Shown piece by piece: positions 35,930 to 44,522 of a stretch of DNA of 64,000 bases (its first letter is position 1; each line of letters starts with the position of its first letter). Source of the DNA: Defluviitaleaceae bacterium (GTDB lineage Bacteria; Bacillota; Clostridia; Lachnospirales; WQUN01); the NCBI GenBank assembly GCA_009780185.1, contig WRAN01000006.1, positions 78,217 to 142,216 of the forward strand, read 5' to 3'. A program made the translations under genes and the position numbers. The notes under the pieces were generated by a model. That model saw nothing but the letters and a program-made list of their open reading frames with translations, did not search any database and was not told the origin of the DNA.

Positions 35930-38131
35930 TTATATTTTCACATAGCCGGAGGGGGTAGTCCCGGTAACTCGTTTAAACGCTCGGCGGAAGGTATTGGTAT
36001 TGCTATAGCCAGACTGCAAAGCCACATTATCTATTGTAATCGAATTATCTTCAAGAAGCTTACAGGCGTGCTCGATGCGGATACGCTCTAGGTAGCGGCT
36101 AAAGGGCTCTCCTACTTGCTCTGAAAAGAATTGAGAGAAATAGTTTTCCGCTACATTAAAATGGGACGCGAGTATAGCCACATTAAGATTGCTATTATGG
36201 TGGTACTCGTTTATATAGGAAAGGATGCTTTCTTTAAGCTTTTCCTTGCGGCCTTTTTTGGAGGTATTTAGCTGTGTACAAAAATCTAAATAGGCGCTTC
36301 TTATAGCCAGGTAATACTCGCTAGGTTTTTCTGTCAATTTTTTCTCAAGTGCCTTGAAATTCACGCTAATTTTAGTCTCTGCGGATAATTTTATCAATAT
36401 AACATGAAGGCCAGAGAGGTATAGCTGCCTTACATTGGTGGAGGCCCATCGGATTCTGACTCTTTCGTATGCCTCATCCAGATATTTGCCTAGTGTATTC
36501 TTGTCTCCTTGGCGTACCAATTTTATCAGGCATTGTTCTTGCTCTTTGCCAAACAGGTCATCGGTGTCGCCTGGAGTGATATCTATAAACCATATTGTAT
36601 GATTATCCTGTTGCAAGATATCTGCATAGTCGGCGGCAGTAGTTGCCTCTTGTAAAGACATATGAATATCCCCAGGATTATCATAAGCCTCCCCGATGCC
36701 GCATAAGGGAATAAACCCAAATTGCCCGTTAAACCCCTCTTGCATTGCGCGGATAGTAGGCTCAATTTCATCTTCGGTTTCAAAGGACGCAATAAGGGCG
36801 AGTTCGTTATTCCCAAGAGTATGCACGACAAACCGCGGTGTGGCTAGGTTAATGAAAAAGGCTCGATACATATCCCAGTCGCTAAGAGGCGCATCTGTTG
36901 GGATAAAACTGCTGGGTAAAATCCGCACCAAAATAACACGGTAACTATTACCGCCAAATTGGATGCCAACATGTTTTAAGCTTACTTCCAATTTTTCTAT
37001 TGAGGTGAAATTATTTTTTAGAAGTTTATCTACATATAAAGTCTCCATGGATTTACGCTGCTCGCTTACCAGCTCTTGAAGGCCTATATTAAAAGAAAGC
37101 AACTGGGTGATTGGTAAAGTATTGCGATAAGAAAGAATAATAGAGGCAATAAGCCCAATAAGCAGAGCCGCCATTGTCAAGGAGATTACAACTGTACGAA
37201 GCATTATCATATCCGCTCGGATAGCATCCAAAGGCAGCAGGGTTAAAAAACTCAAGTTGCTAAAACCAGATGGGATGTAAATGGCCAATGTATCATTGCC
37301 ATCCCAGGTTATTTCACTTACATGTACGTCTCCTGACCTGTTTAGGTCAATATTCAAGTATTCGCCCTGGAAGCTTCCTGTTGAGGCTATTATGCGGCCG
37401 CCATCTAGGATAAAGGTTTCCCCGCCGTATTCATCCAAAGAGCCGGTAATCATATCGTAAAGCTCATTGGCATTGAGTAGATACATCATAGCACCCCAGA
37501 CTCTGGTAGTGTCATATTCTGGTATGCCGAAAATCGTAGGCATTGAGAAAATATAAGGAATATACAGCCCCGTGCGGTTGAGAAAGGTAACCCGCTGTGC
37601 AGGCATAAAGCGGGAAAAATGCCTCTGGTTAAACAGCAGGTGTGTAAACTCCTCATAGGGCATATCCCCAAACTGCAAGAAATCCTCATCAGAATCCCCA
37701 TAGAAATCCCAAAAATTAGAACTGAAAAAGTTATGTCCAAAAACGACACCATTGTTACGCAAGAAAAGAAAACTTCGATCCCCATCTTGCACACTATGAA
37801 AGGCAAAGCGGTTAAACTCATGAAAGAATACATAGAACCAGTACATATTGGGTGAACTTGCATCTGTAATAGGCAGATGAATTATCCGCTGAAGCCGCTC
37901 GTCAAAGCTAAGCTCTAGTACTGCGTTATCTATCCGTGCAAGCCTTTCATCAAAAATATCCCGGAAATTACTTAGCTTAAAGATATTGGTTTGGATTACA
38001 TTAGCCTCAATAATATCTGTGGCACGTGCGTTGGCGTATAAAGTTATTGCCAAAGGGATGAATAGGATAAGCACGTAAGAAATAACAAAGCGCTTAAAAT
38101 TTTTATCCCGCATGATATGTATGCCCCGCAT
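35930..38131 (-). CDS. Membrane-anchored AraC-family regulator
   Basis: The start at 38131 (MRGIHIMRDKNF) has AGGTGG 7 bases upstream and gives 733 residues. Two membrane segments (about 15-35, FVISYVLILFIPLAITLYA; and 287-310, VVISLTMAALLIGLIASIIL) enclose an extracellular sensor domain of roughly 250 residues. A cytoplasmic linker follows, then a C-terminal AraC double helix-turn-helix (LNVAILASHFNVAENYFSQF and IDNVALQSGYSNTNTFRRAF). Such proteins usually control adjacent LplABC-type oligosaccharide transporters, here divergently encoded from 38399. Confidence 0.88.
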   Translation of the reverse strand: MRGIHIMRDKNFKRFVISYVLILFIPLAITLYANARATDIIEANVIQTNIFKLSNFRDIFDERLARIDNAVLELSFDERLQRIIHLPITDASSPNMYWFYVFFHEFNRFAFHSVQDGDRSFLFLRNNGVVFGHNFFSSNFWDFYGDSDEDFLQFGDMPYEEFTHLLFNQRHFSRFMPAQRVTFLNRTGLYIPYIFSMPTIFGIPEYDTTRVWGAMMYLLNANELYDMITGSLDEYGGETFILDGGRIIASTGSFQGEYLNIDLNRSGDVHVSEITWDGNDTLAIYIPSGFSNLSFLTLLPLDAIRADMIMLRTVVISLTMAALLIGLIASIILSYRNTLPITQLLSFNIGLQELVSEQRKSMETLYVDKLLKNNFTSIEKLEVSLKHVGIQFGGNSYRVILVRILPSSFIPTDAPLSDWDMYRAFFINLATPRFVVHTLGNNELALIASFETEDEIEPTIRAMQEGFNGQFGFIPLCGIGEAYDNPGDIHMSLQEATTAADYADILQQDNHTIWFIDITPGDTDDLFGKEQEQCLIKLVRQGDKNTLGKYLDEAYERVRIRWASTNVRQLYLSGLHVILIKLSAETKISVNFKALEKKLTEKPSEYYLAIRSAYLDFCTQLNTSKKGRKEKLKESILSYINEYHHNSNLNVAILASHFNVAENYFSQFFSEQVGEPFSRYLERIRIEHACKLLEDNSITIDNVALQSGYSNTNTFRRAFKRVTGTTPSGYVKI

Positions 38132-38232
38132 ATCCTCACCACCTGAAAATGAAGTGATGAGCATTGTAACACCTAAGTCCTAAGAAATACAAGGATATAT
38201 GCCAATGTAGACACTCGTATACTAAGAAAATG

Positions 38233-38339
38233 ATAGTAAATCTAGCCAACTGCACCCTATCAAAATTTGGATTTTCCTATCAAATCGCACAATATCCTTT
38301 TAAATGATTCTTGTGCCTCTTGCACCAGAGATTTACTAT
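38233..38339 (+). promoter_or_regulatory. Long-range inverted repeat in the permease leader
   Basis: ATAGTAAATCT (38233-38243) is perfectly complementary to AGATTTACTAT (38329-38339), enclosing 85 bases. It lies in the intergenic region between the AraC-type gene and the permease genes and could be an RNA leader structure or a pair of regulator half-sites. Confidence 0.4.
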
Positions 38340-38398
38340 GCGCTTACCTAATTGGGCGGCGGGGTCAGAGCCCTATTCTTAATGAAAGGTTGTGCTGT

Positions 38399-39343
38399 AT
38401 GGAACAAGCATCAACCAAGCCAGCAGTCAGCGCACGGTTACGGAACTATGGCCTTCAAATGTGGAAAGCTCGTTTCATTTACCTGCTCGCGTTGCCTGGG
38501 ATTGTATACTTGGCTATTTTCCAATACGGGCCTATGTACGGGGTACTTATGGCCTTCCAAAACTTCCGTCCACGTGACGGTATCATGGGAAGCCAGTGGG
38601 TAGGCCTTGCCAACTTCCAACGCTTCTTTGATCATCCTCATTTCTGGCGGCTGATTTCAAATACGGTAATCCTTAATGTGTACCAGCTTTTATTTGTATT
38701 CCCTCTTCCTATAATCTTTGCCCTTCTACTTAACGAGCTTAGAGGAAAACGCTTTAAGAAAACCGTCCAGACAGTCAGCTATCTTCCTAATTTTATCTCC
38801 ATGCCTGCCATCATAGGTATGATGATAATGTTCGTATCTCCAACAGACGGTTTTGTTAATCGTATAATCGTGAGCCTAGGTGGCGAAGCCGTTCACTTTA
38901 TGGCCCGCCCAGAATGGTTCCGCCCGCTGTTCATAATCTCAGAAATATGGACGACTTTAGGTTGGGCTGCCATCATTTATATTGCAGCATTAGCCGGGGT
39001 AAACCCTGAATTATATGAAAGCGCGGTAATAGACGGTGCCAGCCGCCTTAAAATGATGCGGCATATCTCCATACCTTCAATTGCCCCTACAATTATCATT
39101 CTCTTCCTATTAAATGTAGGTACTATTATGAGTCTGGGACATGAAAAGGCGCTTCTGATGCAAAATTCTCTTAACCTGGAAACAGGGGAGATTATCAGTA
39201 CCTTTGTATTTAGGCGAGGGCTTGAGTCTCTAGATTACAGTTTTGCAACTGCTGTTCAGTTCTTTAACTCCATAATAAACATCGCAATATTGACCATTGC
39301 CAACACAATAAGCCGACGTGTTTCAGAAACCAGTCTGTGGTAG
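38399..39343 (+). CDS. LplB-type oligosaccharide ABC permease
   Basis: The start at 38399 (MEQASTKPAVS) with AAAGG upstream is chosen over earlier in-frame codons; it gives the usual size of 314 residues. Six membrane segments begin with FIYLLALPGIVYLAIFQYGP. The EAA loop that contacts the ATPase is LYESAVIDGASRLKMMRHIS. This is the first permease of a carbohydrate-uptake-1 transporter; the shared MsmK-type ATPase is not in the window. The preferred substrate is inferred from the neighbouring glycosidases as a plant-wall oligosaccharide. Confidence 0.9.
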   Translation: MEQASTKPAVSARLRNYGLQMWKARFIYLLALPGIVYLAIFQYGPMYGVLMAFQNFRPRDGIMGSQWVGLANFQRFFDHPHFWRLISNTVILNVYQLLFVFPLPIIFALLLNELRGKRFKKTVQTVSYLPNFISMPAIIGMMIMFVSPTDGFVNRIIVSLGGEAVHFMARPEWFRPLFIISEIWTTLGWAAIIYIAALAGVNPELYESAVIDGASRLKMMRHISIPSIAPTIIILFLLNVGTIMSLGHEKALLMQNSLNLETGEIISTFVFRRGLESLDYSFATAVQFFNSIINIAILTIANTISRRVSETSLW

Positions 39344-39355
39344 GAGGAGGATATT

Positions 39356-40249
39356 ATGGTTAGGGATAAAAGCATTTCCTCCATGCTAATGGACGTAATT
39401 ATCCATATTATTATGATTTTTGTGCTAGTAGTAACTATCTATCCTGTGCTTCATGTATTAGCTTCTAGTTTAAGCGGGCGTATTGCTAATGAAGCAGGTT
39501 TGGTGAGTTTTTACCCGGTAGATTTTACTGTTGAAGCTTATGTAATGATTTGGCAAGCCGGGACGGTTCCTAATGCATTTGTCAACTCTGTGCAGTATAC
39601 GGCAGTTGGGGTTTTGATACAGATGTTGGTGACTACCTCTTTTGCCTATGCGCTTTCACGCAAAGGTGTGCCGCTTAGGGGCTTCCTTACCTTCTTTGCA
39701 ATTTTCACTATGTATTTCTCTGGTGGTATGATTCCTACGTTTATGTTGGTTAGGAATCTTAACCTGCTTGGCACGATGTGGGCGCTGGTACTTCCTCCTG
39801 CTATGGGTATCACCAATATGATAATCATGCGCACATTCTTCCAAAACCTCCCTGCGGAGCTTGAGGAAAGCGCGAGGCTGGACGGAGCCAACGACCTTAC
39901 TATTTTCTTTAGAATTATCCTGCCACTTTCCAAGGCTGTGCTTTATACAATCGGGTTATTCTACGCGGTTGGGCACTGGAACTCCTGGTTCCCAGCTATG
40001 ATTTACCTCAGAGACCCGGATATGTTCCCGTTGCAGCTTATTCTTCGCCAGATTGTAGTACTTGCCGGAGATATCCGTGACGCTGCTATGACAGGGGAGC
40101 TGCACGCTGTTGGCTTCCTTGGGCAGATAAATGTAATTGCGATACGCTACGCTGTTGTATGTATTGCCATAGTACCAATGTTGATCATATATCCCTTTGT
40201 GCAAAGGCACTTTATTAAGGGTGTAATGATAGGATCATTAAAAGGCTGA
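39356..40249 (+). CDS. LplC/YtcP-type oligosaccharide ABC permease
   Basis: A 297-residue inner-membrane protein with six hydrophobic segments; the EAA loop is ELEESARLDGANDLTIFFRI followed by ILPLSKAVL. KGVMIGSLKG at the C-terminus is the family's usual ending. GGAGGAGG precedes the ATG and the gap from the first permease is 12 bases. The two permeases should form the heterodimeric channel served by the binding lipoprotein encoded next. Confidence 0.92.
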   Translation: MVRDKSISSMLMDVIIHIIMIFVLVVTIYPVLHVLASSLSGRIANEAGLVSFYPVDFTVEAYVMIWQAGTVPNAFVNSVQYTAVGVLIQMLVTTSFAYALSRKGVPLRGFLTFFAIFTMYFSGGMIPTFMLVRNLNLLGTMWALVLPPAMGITNMIIMRTFFQNLPAELEESARLDGANDLTIFFRIILPLSKAVLYTIGLFYAVGHWNSWFPAMIYLRDPDMFPLQLILRQIVVLAGDIRDAAMTGELHAVGFLGQINVIAIRYAVVCIAIVPMLIIYPFVQRHFIKGVMIGSLKG

Positions 40250-40298
40250 TCGCGCAAGGCGCGATCCCGCAGCACAGCGAGGAAGCCCTGACGGGCTT
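40248..40298 (+). terminator. Tandem GC hairpins after the permease genes
   Basis: GATCGCGC-AAG-GCGCGATC (40248-40266), which includes the permease stop codon, and AAGCCC-TGAC-GGGCTT (40283-40298). No long U-tract follows, so they may stabilise mRNA or tune expression of the downstream lipoprotein rather than terminate fully. Confidence 0.5.
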
Positions 40299-40321
40299 TG
40301 CCCGGCTGGGCGGCGGGGCTT

Positions 40322-40334
40322 GGGGCAGCGCCCC
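40322..40334 (+). repeat. GC hairpin just upstream of the lipoprotein ribosome site
   Basis: GGGGC-AGC-GCCCC followed by ATTAAAAAGGAGG. It has the same design as the hairpins at 6221 and 46423. Confidence 0.6.
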
Positions 40335-40354
40335 ATTAAAAAGGAGGATTCACC

Positions 40355-42064
40355 ATGAAACGTATTTTTACATTGGTGTCACTAGTGGTACTTGCTGGTT
40401 TGCTTATTGGCTTACTATCAGCATGTAACAGCGAAGAAGACACCCAAGCCCCTGTTGCAACCCCAACACCAGAACAGCAGCAGCAAGACCAAGCCGATGC
40501 CACTGACAACGGCCCAGAAGTAGACGAACCTGTAGTACACGAAGGCCCCAACGGCCCCAACGGCCATCTTGCCGACTGGTCAAATATCGACCTTAGCGAG
40601 CAAGTAACCATCACCATCACCCGCCGTGGCGGCCCTCGCGATGTTTCTCAAGAGAACATGTGGGCAGAGTTTATGCTGGAGAACTTCAACGCCATTCTTG
40701 ACGTGACAGATATCTCCAACGCGGACTATGTAACCCGTATGAACTTAATGTTCGCAGCCGGTGAAGCCGATGACGTATCTATTGCTCACCGTCCAGACTT
40801 TATGCTCAACGACTGGATTGAAGCTGGATACCTTCGTGGATTCACCTATGAAGATACTCTTCGCTTCCTGCCAAATTTTGTTGATCACTTTGCAGATGGC
40901 AGATTCCCAGTAGTATGGGCCAGCAATGTTCACTCTGATGGTCTTATCTACCGCTTCCCAGGCCGCCGTGCTCAAGACCTTAACATGACCTGGATGTACC
41001 GTGCAGATATCTTTGAAGAGCTGGACCTAGCCTTCCCATACACCACAGATGATCTCTTTGATGTGCTTGTGCAGCTTAGGGACCACACAGGCATGTATCC
41101 AATCGTAGAAGCCGACCCAGATACAGCGATTTGGGCCTTTGCAGGCTGGCTTCAAGCCTTTGGTATGCCCGAACTTGCCGCTCGTGATATCTCAATGGTA
41201 GACCCACGCACCGGCGAATTCATTCCTTTTATCTTCACAACCGATATGTACCGCGATGTGCTTAGTTTCCTTAATCGCCTATTCGAAGAAGGTCTAATGT
41301 GGCCAGAATTTGCAACAGGCACAGCAGAACAACGTGACAGCCTTATGGCTCGCGGTCATCGTCATGTAATCTGGGGCTGGCCAGAGCAAATTCCAACCCA
41401 GCTTAACGAACTATCCCAAACAGATAATCCAGACGCCCGTTGGGAATGGTCACGTGACATGATCACCGCCGACCCAGCAACAGGCCACTTCTTTAAAATG
41501 GATCCATTCTTCGCAGCGGACGGCGTAGGCTTTAACGCAGACGCTTCTGACATTGCAGTAGAGCGCTTCCTATATATCCTCAACTGGCTATACTCAGATG
41601 AAGGTATGCGCTTCACCACCTTCGGAATCGAAGGCGTACACCATGAAGTTCAAGGCACCTACTATCGTTTCCTCGACCATATGAACTCCCCAATCCGTGC
41701 TGCAGGGCATCAACTAATGCACTATGGTTGGGTGGTACTTGGTACCCCGCATCATCACAACCAAAACAACTTCTACCGTCCAATCATGGTAGAACTGGCC
41801 GAAACTTTTGTAGGCCGCCCCAATTACTACTATCATGTAGCCCCAATCATCCACTTTACAGCCGACGAAACCAGAGATCTTGCCGATATCCAAACCCTTC
41901 TAAACCAAACCAGAGACACCTACTTTGCAAGATTTGTAATGGGTCATGTAGATATCAACGACGATACAGCATGGGCAAACTATATCAACACAATGAACCA
42001 ACTGGGCTTAGAGCGCGCAATTGAAATCCGCACAGAAGCCTTTAACCGTACACCACAGCCATAG
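40355..42064 (+). CDS. Oligosaccharide-binding lipoprotein (LplA type)
   Basis: A 569-residue extracellular solute-binding protein. The signal peptide LVVLAGLLIGLLSAC ends in a lipobox with Cys at about residue 24, followed by an acidic, Thr/Gln-rich linker, then a periplasmic-binding fold. AAAGGAGG precedes the ATG. Large binding proteins of this kind go with LplB/LplC permeases. The ligand is inferred to be a pectin- or xylan-derived oligosaccharide from the adjacent YetA-like and GH43 genes. Confidence 0.9.
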   Translation: MKRIFTLVSLVVLAGLLIGLLSACNSEEDTQAPVATPTPEQQQQDQADATDNGPEVDEPVVHEGPNGPNGHLADWSNIDLSEQVTITITRRGGPRDVSQENMWAEFMLENFNAILDVTDISNADYVTRMNLMFAAGEADDVSIAHRPDFMLNDWIEAGYLRGFTYEDTLRFLPNFVDHFADGRFPVVWASNVHSDGLIYRFPGRRAQDLNMTWMYRADIFEELDLAFPYTTDDLFDVLVQLRDHTGMYPIVEADPDTAIWAFAGWLQAFGMPELAARDISMVDPRTGEFIPFIFTTDMYRDVLSFLNRLFEEGLMWPEFATGTAEQRDSLMARGHRHVIWGWPEQIPTQLNELSQTDNPDARWEWSRDMITADPATGHFFKMDPFFAADGVGFNADASDIAVERFLYILNWLYSDEGMRFTTFGIEGVHHEVQGTYYRFLDHMNSPIRAAGHQLMHYGWVVLGTPHHHNQNNFYRPIMVELAETFVGRPNYYYHVAPIIHFTADETRDLADIQTLLNQTRDTYFARFVMGHVDINDDTAWANYINTMNQLGLERAIEIRTEAFNRTPQP

Positions 42065-42076
42065 GCGGTAAAAACC

Positions 42077-42162
42077 ATGGGGCTCTGCCCCATACCCCGC
42101 AAGCTTTTGAAAAAGCTTGATCAAAACTTTAAAAGGAGCCGCGCTTTGCGCGGCTCTTGTTT
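42077..42162 (+). terminator. Repeat hairpins and terminator after the binding-lipoprotein gene
   Basis: ATGGGGC-TCT-GCCCCAT (42077-42093) is followed by an AAGCTTTTGAAAAAGCTT hairpin, then GAGCCGCGC-TTT-GCGCGGCTC with TTGTTT (42136-42162), which looks like the functional terminator. The first two parts resemble dispersed intergenic repeats. Confidence 0.75.
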
Positions 42163-42181
42163 AGTAATCAAATTTTACATA

Positions 42182-42294
42182 ATACCGATTCCAAATTAAA
42201 ACCTGTCTGACAGAGCGGCGGCTTGAAACGCGAAATAAGCGTTTCAAGTAGTTTTGCTGCGATAGGCAGATAGGATTTTAATTGGAATCGGTAT
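42182..42294. mobile_element. 113-bp palindromic element (MITE-like)
   Basis: The outer 28-base arms (42182-42209 and 42267-42294) are inverted repeats with a perfect 11-base terminus, ATACCGATTCC. The centre is the perfect hairpin CTTGAAACGC-GAAATAA-GCGTTTCAAG (42222-42248), with GCGGC/GCTGC pairing between. No coding capacity. The whole unit can fold as one hairpin in RNA. A related core occurs at 9539-9571. It lies between a terminator and the ribosome site of the YetA-like gene. Confidence 0.7.
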
Positions 42295-42319
42295 AAAATT
42301 GAAAAAAGGAGATGATTTA

Positions 42320-44479
42320 ATGAGTCGGTTATATTTTGAAAAATACGCCAACTTTGAAAGAAAAAACGAACCCGTAAGGGTTTCCATCCCCTTCCCAAAA
42401 GGAAAATTGATGGATACAGAAAAATTGCAAGTAAAAGACACAGTAACCCAAACAAAGGCTCTAAGCTACTGGGAGGATGGCTCAGTAAAATGGGCAAAGG
42501 TAGATTTCCTGGCAGACCTGCCGGCAAATGCAAGCAAAGAATATGAATACGGTTTCGACTTTGAAGGTGTAGAGTCCAAGCCAATCAATATAACCAAAGC
42601 AGAATCCATTATAGAAATAGATAACGGAGCTATAAAAATAAACTTAAACAACACCCCAGGCACAAAACCTTTCCACTCCATAGGATTCTTAACCCAAGAC
42701 CAAATAAATGGCCCGTACATCATTGATGAAGATGATAATCAGCGTATAGCAATAATAAGTGGCCCATGGGAAATTGAAGAGCATGGCCCGGTTCTAACAA
42801 AGCTTTGTGTAAAAGGTAGTCATTTTCTAGACTTCATGCTCACAGTAACCATCTACGCCAATACCCCATGGTTTGAAATCTCTTACAGAATAATCAACCG
42901 CCACAACGCGGAATATGTAACCATTAAAAAAATTGCTTTTGACATACATCTAAAATCTGCCCAGGCTACCGATTTAAGCCTGGCAACATCCAATTACCTA
43001 ACCAATATCCAAAAAGGAGAATCCCACTTTATAATAGACGACGAATACCTGCTTCTAGACCCCAACGAACACACCCCTGAAGTATTTTACGGCACGTTCT
43101 TCGCAGACTGGGTTGGCGAGCAAGAAGGCATATGCGCCACCCACTACCAAGCCTATCAAAACTTCCCCAAAGGCCTTAAAATAGAAAAAAATCTACTGTC
43201 CATAGAAATCTTGCCAGAAGAATATGGCAGTTTAAAATATTATAGAGGCATGGCCAAAAGCCATACTTTCTTCCTGCACCTTCACAACAAAACAGACGAT
43301 ATCAATAAGCGCAGCCTAATGATGCAACAACCAGACAGGCCAAATCTTCCAGCTGAGGTGTACGGAGAAAGCGGCGTATTCACAGGCATCTTCGCTAAAA
43401 ATAAGTGGCAACCATTCCATTCTTATATAATGAACCTGGCCGACAACCGAGGCAAGGCCTACGGCATACTACATTGGGGTGACACTCCAGACGGCGGATA
43501 TTCCCAACAAGGACGAGGCGGCGGTATGTCTGTCTGGACCAACAATGAATATGATTTCCCATACCAGGCCATACAGTTATACGCCCAAACAGGTGAGCGC
43601 CGCGTCCTAGACTATGCTCTAACCGCCGCAGCGCATTTGGTAGATATAGATATCTGCCACTCCAGCGATGACCCGCTGCGGCAAGGCGCACAAATAGAAC
43701 ATTCTCGCGACCATGTAACCGGAGATGTAAACATCTCTCACCAATGGGTAGAAGGCTTATTTGAATACTATCATCAAACAGGGGACAAATTCGCCTATAA
43801 TACAGCCATTGGAGTAGGGGAGAATATATCCCGATATTTAGACCTCCCAAGATACCACCAGAAAGGCAACGTAAACGCAAGAGAAACCGGCTGGGCGCTA
43901 CGTGCTCTAATGTCCTTATACCAAGAAACCGGAGACAAAAAGTGGCTGGAGAAAGCTGACTTCATTATCTCCCACTTCGAAGATTGGCAAGAGACATATG
44001 GCGGCTTCTTCGCCCCATATACGGATCATACCCTGGTGCGAGTACCATTTATGATAGGGGTAGCGGTAGCAAGCCTAATGCGCTACTACCGAGTAAAGCC
44101 CGAGCCCAAAATCAAAAACATGATTGTAAGCGCAATGGACGACCTATGTGAAAACGCCATCCTGGAAAACGGCATGTTCTACTACAAAGAGCTGCCAAGC
44201 CTAAACCGCCCAGGAGCAAACCCCATAGTACTTGAAGCCTTAGCCTGTGCTTATGAGCTAACAGGAGATGAGAAATACCTAAGAGCCGGAATCCCCACTT
44301 TTATTGCAAACATAAGCAAAAAAAACAGTGGCCCCGGAAAAAAATCCAGAGTCACCGACGGAGTGCTACACGATGGAGCCGGGCCGAAAGGCTTTGCCCA
44401 AGGGTACTATCCCTTAACCTTCTACTATTATCACATAAGCGGCACAAATATCATAAACGAACTGTCTCGATACTTTTGA
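42320..44479 (+). CDS. YetA/PcRGLX-like protein (exo-rhamnogalacturonan lyase family)
   Basis: The start at 42320 has AAAGGAG 9 bases upstream and gives 719 residues with no signal peptide, so it acts inside the cell on imported oligomers. The N-terminal part (about 1-90: EPVRVSIPFPKGKLMD, YWEDGSVKWAKVDFLADLPA) fits the RIFT-barrel domain of the PcRGLX/YetA family; a beta-sandwich follows, and the C-terminal half (from about 400) is an alpha/alpha toroid with HWGDTPDGGYSQQGRGGGMS and EHSRDHVTGDVNISHQWVEG. Homology to exo-acting rhamnogalacturonan lyases is probable, but the catalytic residues cannot be placed with confidence. Confidence 0.6.
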   Translation: MSRLYFEKYANFERKNEPVRVSIPFPKGKLMDTEKLQVKDTVTQTKALSYWEDGSVKWAKVDFLADLPANASKEYEYGFDFEGVESKPINITKAESIIEIDNGAIKINLNNTPGTKPFHSIGFLTQDQINGPYIIDEDDNQRIAIISGPWEIEEHGPVLTKLCVKGSHFLDFMLTVTIYANTPWFEISYRIINRHNAEYVTIKKIAFDIHLKSAQATDLSLATSNYLTNIQKGESHFIIDDEYLLLDPNEHTPEVFYGTFFADWVGEQEGICATHYQAYQNFPKGLKIEKNLLSIEILPEEYGSLKYYRGMAKSHTFFLHLHNKTDDINKRSLMMQQPDRPNLPAEVYGESGVFTGIFAKNKWQPFHSYIMNLADNRGKAYGILHWGDTPDGGYSQQGRGGGMSVWTNNEYDFPYQAIQLYAQTGERRVLDYALTAAAHLVDIDICHSSDDPLRQGAQIEHSRDHVTGDVNISHQWVEGLFEYYHQTGDKFAYNTAIGVGENISRYLDLPRYHQKGNVNARETGWALRALMSLYQETGDKKWLEKADFIISHFEDWQETYGGFFAPYTDHTLVRVPFMIGVAVASLMRYYRVKPEPKIKNMIVSAMDDLCENAILENGMFYYKELPSLNRPGANPIVLEALACAYELTGDEKYLRAGIPTFIANISKKNSGPGKKSRVTDGVLHDGAGPKGFAQGYYPLTFYYYHISGTNIINELSRYF

Positions 44480-44522
44480 CAAAAGTATTCAAAGCCAGTA
44501 ATCACAAGAAAGGTGATAAATG

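Noticed and set aside
38361..38372. Fourth copy of the GC hairpin before a ribosome site (GGG-TCAGAG-CCC)
   Set aside because: Only a 3-base stem; mentioned as a weak relative but not annotated.
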